Shown here piece after piece: positions 24,703-32,993 of a stretch of 64,000 nucleotides of DNA (position 1 is its first letter; each line of letters opens with the position of its first letter). The notes below the pieces were generated by a model. The model saw nothing but the letters and a program-made list of their open reading frames with translations. It ran no database searches and had not been told where the DNA came from. Origin of the DNA: Geodermatophilus pulveris. GTDB taxonomy: Bacteria > Actinomycetota > Actinomycetes > Mycobacteriales > Geodermatophilaceae. Both the position numbers and the translations under genes were made by a program. The stretch lies in assembly GCF_900188375.1 (NCBI RefSeq), contig NZ_FZOO01000006.1, forward strand, positions 1 to 64,000, in the 5' to 3' direction.

Positions 24703-24723
24703 GGAGGGGCTCCCCGCCCCCGC

Positions 24724-25653
24724 TCATCCGGGCGCCCCGGTGGCGGCCTCCCGCCGCACCCGGGCCGGCCGCAGGTACAGCCCGGCCACGGCGGCCAGCA
24801 CGAGCAGCCCGCCGGCCAGTGCCCCGAGCGGCAGCCGCTCGCCGAGGAACGCGGTCGCCAGCACGGTCGCGGTCACCGGCTCCAGGAGCGTGACGATGCC
24901 GGCCACCGCGCCGGGGACGGTCTGCAGCCCGCGGAAGAACAGCGCGTACGCCGCCGCGCTGGGCACGGCCCCCAGGTAGAGCAGCGTCGCCAGCGCGACC
25001 GGCTCGGCCGTCAGGCGCAGGCCGGCGGCCAGGACGACCGGCGTCAGCAGCAGCGCGCCGCCGGTGAAGCCGGCCAGCGTCACCGGGACCCCGGCCGGCA
25101 GGGCCCCGCCGGCCAGCGTGACGAGCGCGTAGCCGAGGGCCGAGCCGCACGCCAGCAGCGCGCCGAGCAGCACCGCCGTCCCCGCCGACGCCCCGGCGGT
25201 CAGCCCGACGAGCAGGACCAGCCCGACGAGGGCCGCGGCGAGGGCGGTCAAGGTCGCCCGGTCCGGCCGGCCGTGCCCGAGTGCGGCCGCCCCGAGCGCG
25301 ATGAGCAGCGGGGCCAGGCCGAGCGCCACGAGCGTCGAGACGCTCACCCCGGCCAGGTCGACGGCGGCGAAGAAGGCGAGCTGGTAGGCGGCCAGCCCCG
25401 CGGCGACCAGCCCCAGCCGGACGGCGAGCGGCCGGTCCAGGGGGACGTCCGGCGCGGTCCGGCGGCGCCGGGTGAGCAGGTGGGCGGCCAGCAGGACGGC
25501 GGCCCCGACGGCCATGCGGTGCCAGGCGACGTCCAGCGGGCCGAGGTCGGTGCGGTCGGTGACGATGCGGGCGCTGACGCCGGAGGTGCCCCAGCACAGG
25601 GCGGCCAGGACGACCAGCGGGAAGCCGCGCGCGGCGGCGGGGGTGGTGGACAC
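24724..25653 (-). CDS. EamA/DMT family transporter
   Basis: A 309-residue protein with about ten helices in two homologous halves, as in the drug/metabolite transporter superfamily. The first half has LAALCWGTSGVSARI; the second ends VAGIVTLLEPVTATVLATAFLGERL, the conserved EP-x4-G/A-x-LGE block of EamA repeats. It probably exports a small metabolite. It converges on tRNA-Ser(GGA) with 21 bp between them. Confidence 0.88.
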   Translation of the reverse strand: MSTTPAAARGFPLVVLAALCWGTSGVSARIVTDRTDLGPLDVAWHRMAVGAAVLLAAHLLTRRRRTAPDVPLDRPLAVRLGLVAAGLAAYQLAFFAAVDLAGVSVSTLVALGLAPLLIALGAAALGHGRPDRATLTALAAALVGLVLLVGLTAGASAGTAVLLGALLACGSALGYALVTLAGGALPAGVPVTLAGFTGGALLLTPVVLAAGLRLTAEPVALATLLYLGAVPSAAAYALFFRGLQTVPGAVAGIVTLLEPVTATVLATAFLGERLPLGALAGGLLVLAAVAGLYLRPARVRREAATGAPG

Positions 25654-25860
25654 GACGCTCCTGGGACGCTTCCGGATCGGGACGGGGCGGTCCGGAGCAC
25701 GGCGCAGCGTCCCGGCGGCTCACGCCGGGGGAGGTCGATCCGCGGTGCTCCGGGTCAGGAGCGGGGCGGGGGCAGCACTCGGGCGCACCGGGGCGTCATG
25801 GCACGCAGGGTAGCCAGGGGAGGGCGGGTCCGCGGCGGCCTTTCCTCTACAGTGGGGGCA

Positions 25861-25947
25861 GACCCCTCGTGCGGCGTCATCCCGTGAACCTCCCCAGGGC
25901 CGGAAGGCAGCAAGGATAAGCGGGCTCTGGCGGGTGCGCGGGGGGTC
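25861..25947 (+). ncRNA. ffs: Signal recognition particle RNA, small (4.5S) type
   Basis: The universal apical part is present: CCCAGGGCCGGAAGGCAGCA, with the GGAA-type tetraloop and the asymmetric loop AGCA, flanked by TGAACC and GGATAAGCGGG. The ends pair as GACCCC/GGGGTC, giving an 87-nt hairpin. TACAGT at 25848-25853 is a -10 box 7 nt before the 5' end. Position next to dnaX is conserved in actinobacteria. The 207 bp between it and the EamA start hold no gene. Confidence 0.93.
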
Positions 25948-26037
25948 CTCTGCTTCCCCGGCCCCTCCGACCGGCGCACAGCTCCCTGCCAGCTCCGCGG
26001 TGTTCCCTGGACCCGTCGTCGAGCGGGGGGAGTGGAC

Positions 26038-26703
26038 GTGTCACGTCGCGGGTGGGGGATCGCCGGTGCCGTCGCCGGGGTGGCGGTGCTGGGTGCGGTC
26101 GGGGGGCCGCTGGCCTACGCCGCCCTCCAGGAGGACGCCGCGCCGGCCGCGACCGTGCAGGCGCAGCCCACCGAGGTCGCCCTCGCGCCGGACACCGACG
26201 GCACCTGGACCGTCGCCGCGGGGTCGACCGCCGGGTACCGGGTCGAGGAGGTCCTCAACGGGGCCGACGTCACCGTGGCCGGCACCACCGACCGGGTCGA
26301 CGGCACCCTGGTGGTCGACGGCGGCGACCTCACCGCGGCCGAGGTCACCGTGGACGTCGCGAGCGTCACCACCGACAGCGACCGGCGGGACGGCTACTTC
26401 CGCGAGCAGGTCATGGACGTCGCGGCGCACCCCACCGCGACGTTCGCCGTCACCGGGCCGGTGGACCTGCCCGAGCTCTCCGGCACCCCGGTCACCGTGC
26501 CGGTCGCCGGCGAGCTGACGCTGGCCGGCACCACCCGGCCGGTCGAGGCGGCACTGTCCGCCGTCCGGACCGCCGACGGCGTCGACGTCTCCGGGTCGGT
26601 CCCGGTGACCTTCGCCGACCACGGCATCGAGGCCCCGGACCTCGGCTTCGTCCGCGTCGAGGACGAGGGCTCGGTGGAGTTCCTGCTGCGCCTCGTGCGC
26701 TGA
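26038..26703 (+). CDS. YceI-like domain protein, exported
   Basis: A 221-residue product with an N-terminal hydrophobic helix (GIAGAVAGVAVLGAVGGPLA) that is a signal peptide or anchor, and then a YceI/lipocalin-like domain: GTWTVAAGSTAGYRVEEVL, RDGYFREQVMDVAAHPTATF (typical YceI block R-x4-F..D-x5-P-x-A-F) and LTLAGTTRPVEA. The family binds isoprenoid-type lipids; the ligand is unknown here. GTG at 26038 is 7 nt after a GGGGGG ribosome site; GTG at 26032 is too close. Confidence 0.85.
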   Translation: MSRRGWGIAGAVAGVAVLGAVGGPLAYAALQEDAAPAATVQAQPTEVALAPDTDGTWTVAAGSTAGYRVEEVLNGADVTVAGTTDRVDGTLVVDGGDLTAAEVTVDVASVTTDSDRRDGYFREQVMDVAAHPTATFAVTGPVDLPELSGTPVTVPVAGELTLAGTTRPVEAALSAVRTADGVDVSGSVPVTFADHGIEAPDLGFVRVEDEGSVEFLLRLVR

Positions 26704-26774
26704 CGCCCGGCCTCGTCCGGAGGCCCGCCCCGAGGCACCCGCACCGTCGGCGCCGGCACGTAACCTGACCGACC

Positions 26775-28985
26775 GTGGCACTGGCGCTCTACCGGAAGTA
26801 CCGCCCGGCGACCTTCGCCGAGGTGGTCGGGCAGGAGCACGTCACCACCCCGCTGGTCAACGCCGTCGACGGCGGCCGGATCAACCACGCCTACCTGTTC
26901 AGCGGCCCGCGCGGCTGCGGCAAGACCTCCTCGGCGCGCATCCTCGCCCGGTCGCTGAACTGCGAGCAGGGGCCGACGTCGACCCCCTGCGGCGCCTGCG
27001 GGTCCTGCGTGGCCCTGGCGCCCGACGGGCCGGGCTCGCTGGACGTCATCGAGATCGACGCCGCCAGCCACGGCGGTGTGGACGACGCCCGCGACCTGCG
27101 CGAGCGCGCCTTCTTCGCCCCCGTGAACAGCCGCTTCAAGGTCTACATCGTCGACGAGGCGCACATGGTCACCACGCAGGGCTTCAACGCCCTGCTCAAG
27201 CTGGTCGAGGAGCCGCCGGAGTTCCTGGTCTTCGTCTTCGCGACCACCGAGCCGGACAAGGTGCTGTCCACGATCCGCTCGCGGACGCACCACTACCCGT
27301 TCCGGCTGGTGCCGCCGACCACGCTCCGCGGCCTGCTGGAGCGGACCTGCCAGGCCGAGGGCGTCGTCGTCGAGCCGACCGTCTTCCCGCTGGTCGTGCG
27401 CGCCGGCGGCGGCTCGGTGCGCGACTCGCTGTCCATCCTCGACCAGCTGCTCGCCGGTGCCGGCGACGAGGGCGTCACGTACCGCAGCGCCGTCGGCCTG
27501 CTCGGGGTCACCGACGACGCGCTGCTCGACGAGACCATCGACGCCCTCGCCGCGGCCGACCCTGCCGGTGTCTTCCGCGCCGTCGACCGGGTGGTGGAGG
27601 CCGGGCACGACCCGCGCCGGTTCGCCACCGACCTCCTCGACCGGCTGCGCGACCTCATCGTGCTCGACGCCGTGCCGGAGGCCGGGGGCAACGGCCTGCT
27701 CGACTGCCCGCCCGACCGGCTGGACCTGATGAGCTCCCAGGCCCGCGCGCTGGGCTCGGCCACCCTGTCGCGGATGGCCGACACCGTGCACGCCGGCCTG
27801 ACCGAGATGCGGGGGACGACGGCGCCCCGGCTGCTGCTGGAGCTGGTCTGCGCCCGGATGCTGCTGCCCGCCACCGACGGCTCCGCGGCGGCCACGCTGC
27901 AGCGGCTGGAGCGGCTCGAGCGGCGGATGTCGATCGCCGGCGAGCACGCCGGCCGCGCGCCCGAGCCCGCCGGCTCCGACGCCCCGGTGCGGGAGGCGCC
28001 GGTGCCGCCCGCCCGGCCGGCGCCCGCGGCCGCGGCACCGGCACCGGCACCGCCACCGGCGGCCGAGCCGCCCGCCCGCCCCGCGCGGGAGTTCGTGCGC
28101 CGGTCCCAGGCCGCCCCGCAGGCACCCGCGCAGCCGGCTCCGCCCGCGGCGCCCGAGCCGGCTGCCCGGCCGCCGGCCGACGACGGCTGGCCGGAGACCA
28201 CGCCGCCGGGCGGCGGCGGGCAGCAGCGCCCGGCGGCGTCCGCCCCGGCGCCGGCGACCCCGCCGTCGGCCGGGGAGCCGCGGCGCACCCGCGTGGCCGT
28301 CGGCGAGCCGGACGTCCCGCTGCCGCCCGAGCCGACCGACGACGAGGACTGGCCGCACCCGGCCCAGCCGGACGCGGCCGACGCGGCGGCCGCCCGGCTC
28401 GACCGGCCGCGCCCCGCGGCCGAGTCGTCCCCCCGCGCCGCAGCGGGGTCCTCCCCGGCGCCGCGCGGTGCCGAGCCGATGCCGGTCGTGACGGCCAACC
28501 CTCCGGAGCAGGCCGTCGACGGGGAGCTCACCACCAGCGACGTCCGCCGGGTGTGGCCGGAGCTGCTCAAGGTGGCCCGCGGTCACAAGCGCACGACCGA
28601 GGCCCTGCTGCGCAGCGCCCAGGTGCACGACCTGGCCGGCGGCGTGCTCACCCTCACGGCGACGTCACCCGCGCTGGCCAAGATGCTCGGTGACGACCTC
28701 AACCGCGACGTCGTCCGCCAGTCCCTGCAGGAGCTGCTCGGCGTCCGGTGGAAGGTGCAGGTCGTCGTGGAGGGCGCGGCCACCCGCGGCGGCGCGGCCC
28801 CGGTCGCACCCGAGGCGGCCCGGGAGGCCGCCCGGGCCGCCGAGGCCGCCGAGGCGCGCGAGCTCATGGCCGAGCGGGCGGCGGAGGAGCCAGGTGGCGA
28901 CGGGGAGCCACCGCCGGCCGTCGACCCGGAGCAGGCGGCCCTGTCCCTGCTGCGCACCCACCTCGGCGCCCGCCCCCTGGACTGA
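26775..28985 (+). CDS. dnaX: DNA polymerase III subunit gamma/tau
   Basis: A 736-residue clamp-loader ATPase. The AAA+ part spans about residues 1-240: SGPRGCGKTSSAR (Walker A near 44), a zinc knuckle CEQGPTSTPCGACGSC, IVDEAHM (Walker B) and the SRT sensor/finger region at STIRSRTHHY. Domain III follows to about 370. A Pro/Ala/Glu-rich linker (about 390-590) leads to a C-terminal domain TTSDVRRVWPELLKVARGHK typical of actinobacterial tau. TAACCT at 26761-26766 lies 8 nt before the GTG, so the mRNA is probably leaderless. Confidence 0.95.
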   Translation: MALALYRKYRPATFAEVVGQEHVTTPLVNAVDGGRINHAYLFSGPRGCGKTSSARILARSLNCEQGPTSTPCGACGSCVALAPDGPGSLDVIEIDAASHGGVDDARDLRERAFFAPVNSRFKVYIVDEAHMVTTQGFNALLKLVEEPPEFLVFVFATTEPDKVLSTIRSRTHHYPFRLVPPTTLRGLLERTCQAEGVVVEPTVFPLVVRAGGGSVRDSLSILDQLLAGAGDEGVTYRSAVGLLGVTDDALLDETIDALAAADPAGVFRAVDRVVEAGHDPRRFATDLLDRLRDLIVLDAVPEAGGNGLLDCPPDRLDLMSSQARALGSATLSRMADTVHAGLTEMRGTTAPRLLLELVCARMLLPATDGSAAATLQRLERLERRMSIAGEHAGRAPEPAGSDAPVREAPVPPARPAPAAAAPAPAPPPAAEPPARPAREFVRRSQAAPQAPAQPAPPAAPEPAARPPADDGWPETTPPGGGGQQRPAASAPAPATPPSAGEPRRTRVAVGEPDVPLPPEPTDDEDWPHPAQPDAADAAAARLDRPRPAAESSPRAAAGSSPAPRGAEPMPVVTANPPEQAVDGELTTSDVRRVWPELLKVARGHKRTTEALLRSAQVHDLAGGVLTLTATSPALAKMLGDDLNRDVVRQSLQELLGVRWKVQVVVEGAATRGGAAPVAPEAAREAARAAEAAEARELMAERAAEEPGGDGEPPPAVDPEQAALSLLRTHLGARPLD

Positions 28986-28987
28986 GG

Positions 28988-29038
28988 CCCGCCTGCAGGG
29001 TCCCGCCACGAGCTCGCGAGTGGCGGGGGGCAGGCGGG
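28988..29038. terminator. Strong bidirectional terminator
   Basis: Nested inverted repeats: outer CCCGCCTGC (28988-28996)/GCAGGCGGG (29030-29038) and inner CCCGCCAC (29002-29009)/GTGGCGGG (29020-29027). It lies between the convergent dnaX and AHSA1 genes and fits termination in both directions. Confidence 0.75.
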
Positions 29039-29045
29039 TCCTCCT

Positions 29046-29528
29046 TCAGCCGCGCGCCAGGACCTCGTCCAGCTTCTCGTAGCCCTCGCGGACGCCGACG
29101 TCCATGCCGCTGGCCACCATGGCGTCCCGGTCGGCGAAGGAGTCGACCAGCGACGTCGAGGTCAGCCGCGTGCGGCCGCCGCCGAGGTCGGTGAGCACCA
29201 GCTTCTCCAGCGCGACGCCGTCCGGCGCGCCCTCGAAGGTGGAGGTCTGCACGATCAGCTCGTCGGGGCGCACCTCGTGGAAGCAGCCGTGGAAGCCGTA
29301 CTCCTCCGCCCCCTGCCGGTGCAGGAACCGGTAGGAGCCGCCGGTGCGGCAGTCGTAGTGGTCGATCGTCATCTCCAGGCCGCGCGGGCCCAGCCACTGC
29401 ACGAGCAGCTCGGGGTCGGTGTGCGCGCGGAACACCCGGGCGCGCGGGGCGTCGAACTCGCGGGTGATCCGGACGAGCGGGACCTCGGGGTCGACGTCGA
29501 TCCGGGTCTCGTGGGTGGTGGTGCTCAT
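29046..29528 (-). CDS. SRPBCC/AHSA1-type ligand-binding protein
   Basis: A 160-residue START-like protein: VRITREFDAPRARVFRAHTD at the start, WLGPRGLEMTIDHYDCRTGG, and GTRTRLTSTSLVDS-type strands, ending VREGYEKLDEVLARG. This matches the AHSA1/Aha1-C family commonly paired with an ArsR regulator. The cavity probably binds a small hydrophobic molecule. The ATG overlaps the ArsR stop (ATGA), so the two are translated together. Confidence 0.85.
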   Translation of the reverse strand: MSTTTHETRIDVDPEVPLVRITREFDAPRARVFRAHTDPELLVQWLGPRGLEMTIDHYDCRTGGSYRFLHRQGAEEYGFHGCFHEVRPDELIVQTSTFEGAPDGVALEKLVLTDLGGGRTRLTSTSLVDSFADRDAMVASGMDVGVREGYEKLDEVLARG

Positions 29529-29893
29529 GACGGGGTCCCTCTCTCGGTGGTGGTGGGGTCGGTGGGGTCGTCGTCCGGCAGGGACGCCAGGACGTCGTCG
29601 AGCCGGCGGTAGCGCTCCTCGGCCCGCCGCCGGTACCGCTCGATCCACGCGGTCATGAGGTCGAACACCTCGGCCTCCAGGTGCACCGGGCGCCGCTGGG
29701 CGTCACGGCTGCGGGTCACCAGGCCGGCCTCCTGGAGCACCCGCAGGTGCTTGGAGACGGCCTGGACGCTCACGTCGTAGGGCTCGGCGAGCTGGCCGAC
29801 GGTGGCGTCGGCGACCGCCAGCCGGGCGACCATGTCGCGCCGCGTGGGGTCGGCCAGGGCCGCGAAGACCCGGGAGAGCGGATCGGCGGCCAT
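29525..29893 (-). CDS. ArsR-family transcriptional repressor
   Basis: A 122-residue winged-helix protein: VFAALADPTRRDMVARLAV, TVGQLAEPYDVSVQAVSKHLRVL (recognition helix) and VTRSRDAQRRPVHLEAE (wing). It lacks the CVC metal site, so it is likely to sense something other than arsenic, perhaps the ligand of the AHSA1 partner. The ATG has GGGAGGT upstream. Two matching palindromes flank its promoter, a clear sign of autoregulation. Confidence 0.88.
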   Translation of the reverse strand: MAADPLSRVFAALADPTRRDMVARLAVADATVGQLAEPYDVSVQAVSKHLRVLQEAGLVTRSRDAQRRPVHLEAEVFDLMTAWIERYRRRAEERYRRLDDVLASLPDDDPTDPTTTERGTPS

Positions 29894-29910
29894 CCGGGGA
29901 CCTCCCTTAC

Positions 29911-29971
29911 TCAACCGTTCGGTTGAAAAGAGCGTGCACCTCGGCGGCGGCGTCGTCAACCACCTGGTTGA
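29911..29971 (-). promoter_or_regulatory. ArsR-AHSA1 promoter with two operators
   Basis: Two copies of TCAACC-N4-GGTTGA: TCAACCGTTCGGTTGA at 29911-29926 and TCAACCACCTGGTTGA at 29956-29971, 45 bp apart. On the minus strand TTGACG (29959-29954), 17 nt, CACGCT (29936-29931) form a promoter. The upstream operator overlaps the -35 box and the downstream one covers the expected start of transcription. The TCAA-N8-TTGA layout resembles known ArsR-type sites. Confidence 0.7.
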
Positions 29972-30019
29972 GGATGTGGCGTCCCCGCGGATGTCGGCCC
30001 CGCGGCCTAGGCTCGGCGC

Positions 30020-30355
30020 ATGTTCCCCGGAGGCCAGCCCGACATGTCGGAGTTGCTGAGGCAGGCGCAGCAGATGCAGCAGCAGCTGGCTGCCGCGCAG
30101 GAGCAGCTGGCGCAGGAGGAGGTCACCGGTACCGCCGGCGGTGACCTGGTCAGCGTGACCATGACCGGGCAGGGCGAGGTGACCGCGGTGACCATCGCGC
30201 CGGCCGCCGTCGACCCCGACGACCTGGAGACCCTGCAGGACCTCCTCGTCGCGGCCTTCCGCGACGCCTCCCGCGCCGTCAACGAGCTGACCGCCGACCG
30301 CATGGGGCCGCTCGCCGGCGGCCTCGGCGGCGGCATGGGGCTGCCCGGCCTCTGA
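30020..30355 (+). CDS. ybaB: YbaB/EbfC family nucleoid-associated protein
   Basis: A 111-residue small DNA-binding protein: [19 protein letters not shown] (N-terminal helix), [20 protein letters not shown] (central strands) and [20 protein letters not shown]. Located between dnaX and recR, the classical order. It binds DNA as a dimer. TAGGCT at 30008-30013 ends 6 nt before the ATG, suggesting a leaderless message. Confidence 0.93.
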   Translation: MFPGGQPDMSELLRQAQQMQQQLAAAQEQLAQEEVTGTAGGDLVSVTMTGQGEVTAVTIAPAAVDPDDLETLQDLLVAAFRDASRAVNELTADRMGPLAGGLGGGMGLPGL

Positions 30356-30388
30356 GCCGCGGCCGACCCACCCGACGAGAGGGACACC

Positions 30389-30988
30389 GTGTACGAGGGG
30401 GCCGTCCAGGACCTCATCGACGAGCTCGGCCGGCTGCCCGGCGTCGGGCCGAAGAGCGCCCAGCGCATCGCGTTCCACCTGCTGGCGGCGGAGTCCGCCG
30501 ACGTGAGCCGGCTGGTCGCGGCCCTGCAGCGGGTGCAGGCCGAGGTCCGGTTCTGCAGCACCTGCTACAACGTCGCCGAGGGCGAGCAGTGCCGCATCTG
30601 CCGCGACCCGCGGAGGGTCGACGACGTCATCTGCGTCGTCGAGGAGCCCAAGGACGTCGTGGCCATCGAGCGCACCCGCGAGTTCCGCGGGCGCTACCAC
30701 GTCCTCGGCGGCGCGATCAGCCCGATCGAGGGCGTCGGCCCCGACGACCTGCGGGTCAAGGAGCTGATGACCCGGCTGATGAGCGGCGCGGTCACCGAGC
30801 TGATCATCGCCACCGACCCCAACCTCGAGGGCGAGGCCACCGCCGCCTACCTGGCCCGCCTGGTCGGCCCGCTCGGGCTGGCGGTCTCCCGGCTGGCCAG
30901 CGGCCTGCCGGTGGGCGGCGACCTCGAGTACGCCGACGAGGTCACGCTGGGCCGGGCCTTCGAGGGCCGCCGCCGCATCGACGCCTGA
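30389..30988 (+). CDS. recR: Recombination mediator protein
   Basis: A 199-residue protein with all RecR parts: helix-hairpin-helix [20 protein letters not shown], zinc finger [16 protein letters not shown] (about residues 56-71), and a Toprim domain with [26 protein letters not shown] and [18 protein letters not shown], ending with the Walker-B-like [17 protein letters not shown]. It loads RecA in the RecFOR pathway. GTG start 33 bp after ybaB. Confidence 0.95.
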   Translation: MYEGAVQDLIDELGRLPGVGPKSAQRIAFHLLAAESADVSRLVAALQRVQAEVRFCSTCYNVAEGEQCRICRDPRRVDDVICVVEEPKDVVAIERTREFRGRYHVLGGAISPIEGVGPDDLRVKELMTRLMSGAVTELIIATDPNLEGEATAAYLARLVGPLGLAVSRLASGLPVGGDLEYADEVTLGRAFEGRRRIDA

Positions 30989-31159
30989 GGTGGGGGCTGC
31001 GGCCCTTCATCACAGGATGGTGTCGATGGGCGGCCGCCGCTCACGATCGCGCGCACGCCCCGCCTAGGGTCCGACCCACGTCCGAGAGGGCACGCGCCCT
31101 CCGGCCGCGAAGTCGGGTACTCATCCGGCCCCAGAGGCCGAGAAGGCAGGTCGTCCGCG

Positions 31160-32866
31160 ATGCAGCGTCGTCCCTCCCGCGTGCTCGCCGCCTCGGCGGC
31201 CGCGCTCACCGCCGTCACGCTCTCCGCGTGCGCCTCCAGCGACCGGGACTCCGGCGGGGGAGGCGAGGGCGGCGAGGCCCAGTCCGGCGGCACCCTGGTC
31301 TTCGGCGCGACCGGCGACCCCTCCAACCTCGACCCGGCCTTCGCCAGCGACGGCGAGACCTTCCGCGTGCTGCGGCAGATCTACGACGGCCTGCTGCAGC
31401 CCGCCGAGGGCAGCACCGAGGCCGAGCCCGACCTCGCCGAGGGCTACGAGGTCAGCGACGACGGCCTGGAGTACACCTTCACCCTCCGCGACGGCGTCAC
31501 CTTCCACGACGGCACGGACTTCAACGCCGAGGCGGTCTGCTTCAACTTCGAGCGCTGGTACAACTTCACCGGCCTGGCGCAGAGCCCGAGCGCGTCGTCC
31601 TACTACCAGGACGTCTTCGGCGGCTTCGCCGACACCCCGGACGTGCCCAACATCTACGCCGGGTGCGAGGCGACCGACGAGCTGACCGCGGTCATCCGGC
31701 TCAACCGGGTCACCAGCAAGTTCCCGGCCGCGCTCACCCTGCCCGCCTTCTCCATGCAGAGCCCGACGGCGCTGCAGGAGTACGACGCGGACAACCTCTC
31801 CGGCAACGAGGACGCCTTCACCTACTCCGAGTACGGCCTGGAGCACCCCACCGGCACCGGGCCCTTCCGGTTCGACAGCTGGGACCGCGGCAACGGCCAG
31901 ATCACCATCGTCCGCAACGACGAGTACTGGGGCGAGCCGGCGCTGCTCGACGAGATCGTCTTCCGCACCATCCCCGACGGGAACACCCGCCGGCAGGAGC
32001 TGCAGGCCGGCACCATCGACGGCTACGACTTCGTCGCCCCCGCCGACTACGGCACGCTCGAGGGCGAGGGCGCGCAGGTCCTGGTGCGCGACCCGTTCAA
32101 CATCCTGTACCTGGGCATCAACGCCGGGAACGTGGCCGGCACCAACGCCAACCCGGCGCTGCAGGACCCGCGCATCCGCCAGGCGATCGCGCACGCCATC
32201 GACCGGCAGACCATCGTCAACTCGCTGCTCCCCGAGGGCGCCGAGGTGGCCACCCAGTTCATGCCGCCGACCGTCGACGGCTGGGCCGACGACGTCACCA
32301 CCTACGACTACGACCCCGAGCGGGCCCGCCAGCTGATCGACGAGGTGAACCCGGCCAGCCGCACGCTGCGGTTCTACTACCCGACCGACGTCACCCGGCC
32401 CTACCTCCCGGACCCGGCCGCGATGTTCCAGGCGATCAGCGAGGACCTGTCGGAGGTGGGCTTCACCATCGAGCCGACCGCGCTGCAGTGGAACCCGGAC
32501 TACCTGCAGGCCGCGCAGGCCGGGCAGGCCGACGTCCACCTGCTCGGGTGGACGGGTGACTACAACGACGCCTACAACTTCATCGGGACGTTCTTCGCGG
32601 CCAAGGCCGACGGGCTGGCCAAGGCCGAGTTCGGCGCGTTCGACGCGCCCGAGGTGTTCGCGGCGCTCGACCGGGCCGACGCCGAGCCGGACCCGGCCAA
32701 CCGGACCGCGCTCTACCAGGAGGCCAACCGGCTGATCATGGACTACCTCCCGGCCGTCCCGGTGTCGCACTCCCCGCCGGCGCTGGTCGTCGCCGAGGAC
32801 GTGCAGGGGCTGACGCCCAGCCCGCTGACCGCCGAGGACTTCTCGACGGTGTCCCTGACCAGCTGA
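31160..32866 (+). CDS. Oligopeptide-type ABC transporter substrate-binding lipoprotein
   Basis: A 568-residue family 5 extracellular solute-binding protein. The signal peptide ends in a lipobox LSAC with Cys24 as lipidation site, then a Gly/Glu-rich spacer. Domain features: GTLVFGATGDPSNLDPAFAS, FRVLRQIYDGLLQP, TFTLRDGVTFHDGTDFNAEA and RQAIAHAIDRQTIV, all usual in DppA/OppA-like proteins. It delivers peptides or similar solutes to the permeases encoded next. TAGGGT at 31065-31070 is a possible -10 box. A perfect hairpin lies between this gene and the permease genes. Confidence 0.92.
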   Translation: MQRRPSRVLAASAAALTAVTLSACASSDRDSGGGGEGGEAQSGGTLVFGATGDPSNLDPAFASDGETFRVLRQIYDGLLQPAEGSTEAEPDLAEGYEVSDDGLEYTFTLRDGVTFHDGTDFNAEAVCFNFERWYNFTGLAQSPSASSYYQDVFGGFADTPDVPNIYAGCEATDELTAVIRLNRVTSKFPAALTLPAFSMQSPTALQEYDADNLSGNEDAFTYSEYGLEHPTGTGPFRFDSWDRGNGQITIVRNDEYWGEPALLDEIVFRTIPDGNTRRQELQAGTIDGYDFVAPADYGTLEGEGAQVLVRDPFNILYLGINAGNVAGTNANPALQDPRIRQAIAHAIDRQTIVNSLLPEGAEVATQFMPPTVDGWADDVTTYDYDPERARQLIDEVNPASRTLRFYYPTDVTRPYLPDPAAMFQAISEDLSEVGFTIEPTALQWNPDYLQAAQAGQADVHLLGWTGDYNDAYNFIGTFFAAKADGLAKAEFGAFDAPEVFAALDRADAEPDPANRTALYQEANRLIMDYLPAVPVSHSPPALVVAEDVQGLTPSPLTAEDFSTVSLTS

Positions 32867-32874
32867 CCCCGCGC

Positions 32875-32925
32875 CCGGCGACCGCGCCGGTGGTGGCACC
32901 ATGCCGCCGCCGGCGCGGTCGCCGG
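32875..32925 (+). terminator. 16-bp perfect inverted repeat between binding protein and permease genes
   Basis: Arms CCGGCGACCGCGCCGG (32875-32890) and CCGGCGCGGTCGCCGG (32910-32925) with a 19-nt loop. It starts 9 nt after the binding-protein stop. It may be a partial terminator or an mRNA-stabilising structure, giving more binding protein than permease. Confidence 0.6.
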
Positions 32926-32993
32926 TCCGTGCCTGAACCGAGGGCCCGCGACCGGGGCCCGGACGTGGTCGACCCGGGAGGCTGAGCGAGCGC

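Noticed and set aside
29525..29893. An arsenic or metal resistance operon at the ArsR gene
   Set aside because: The ArsR protein has no cysteine metal site and its partner is an AHSA1 protein, not a pump or reductase.
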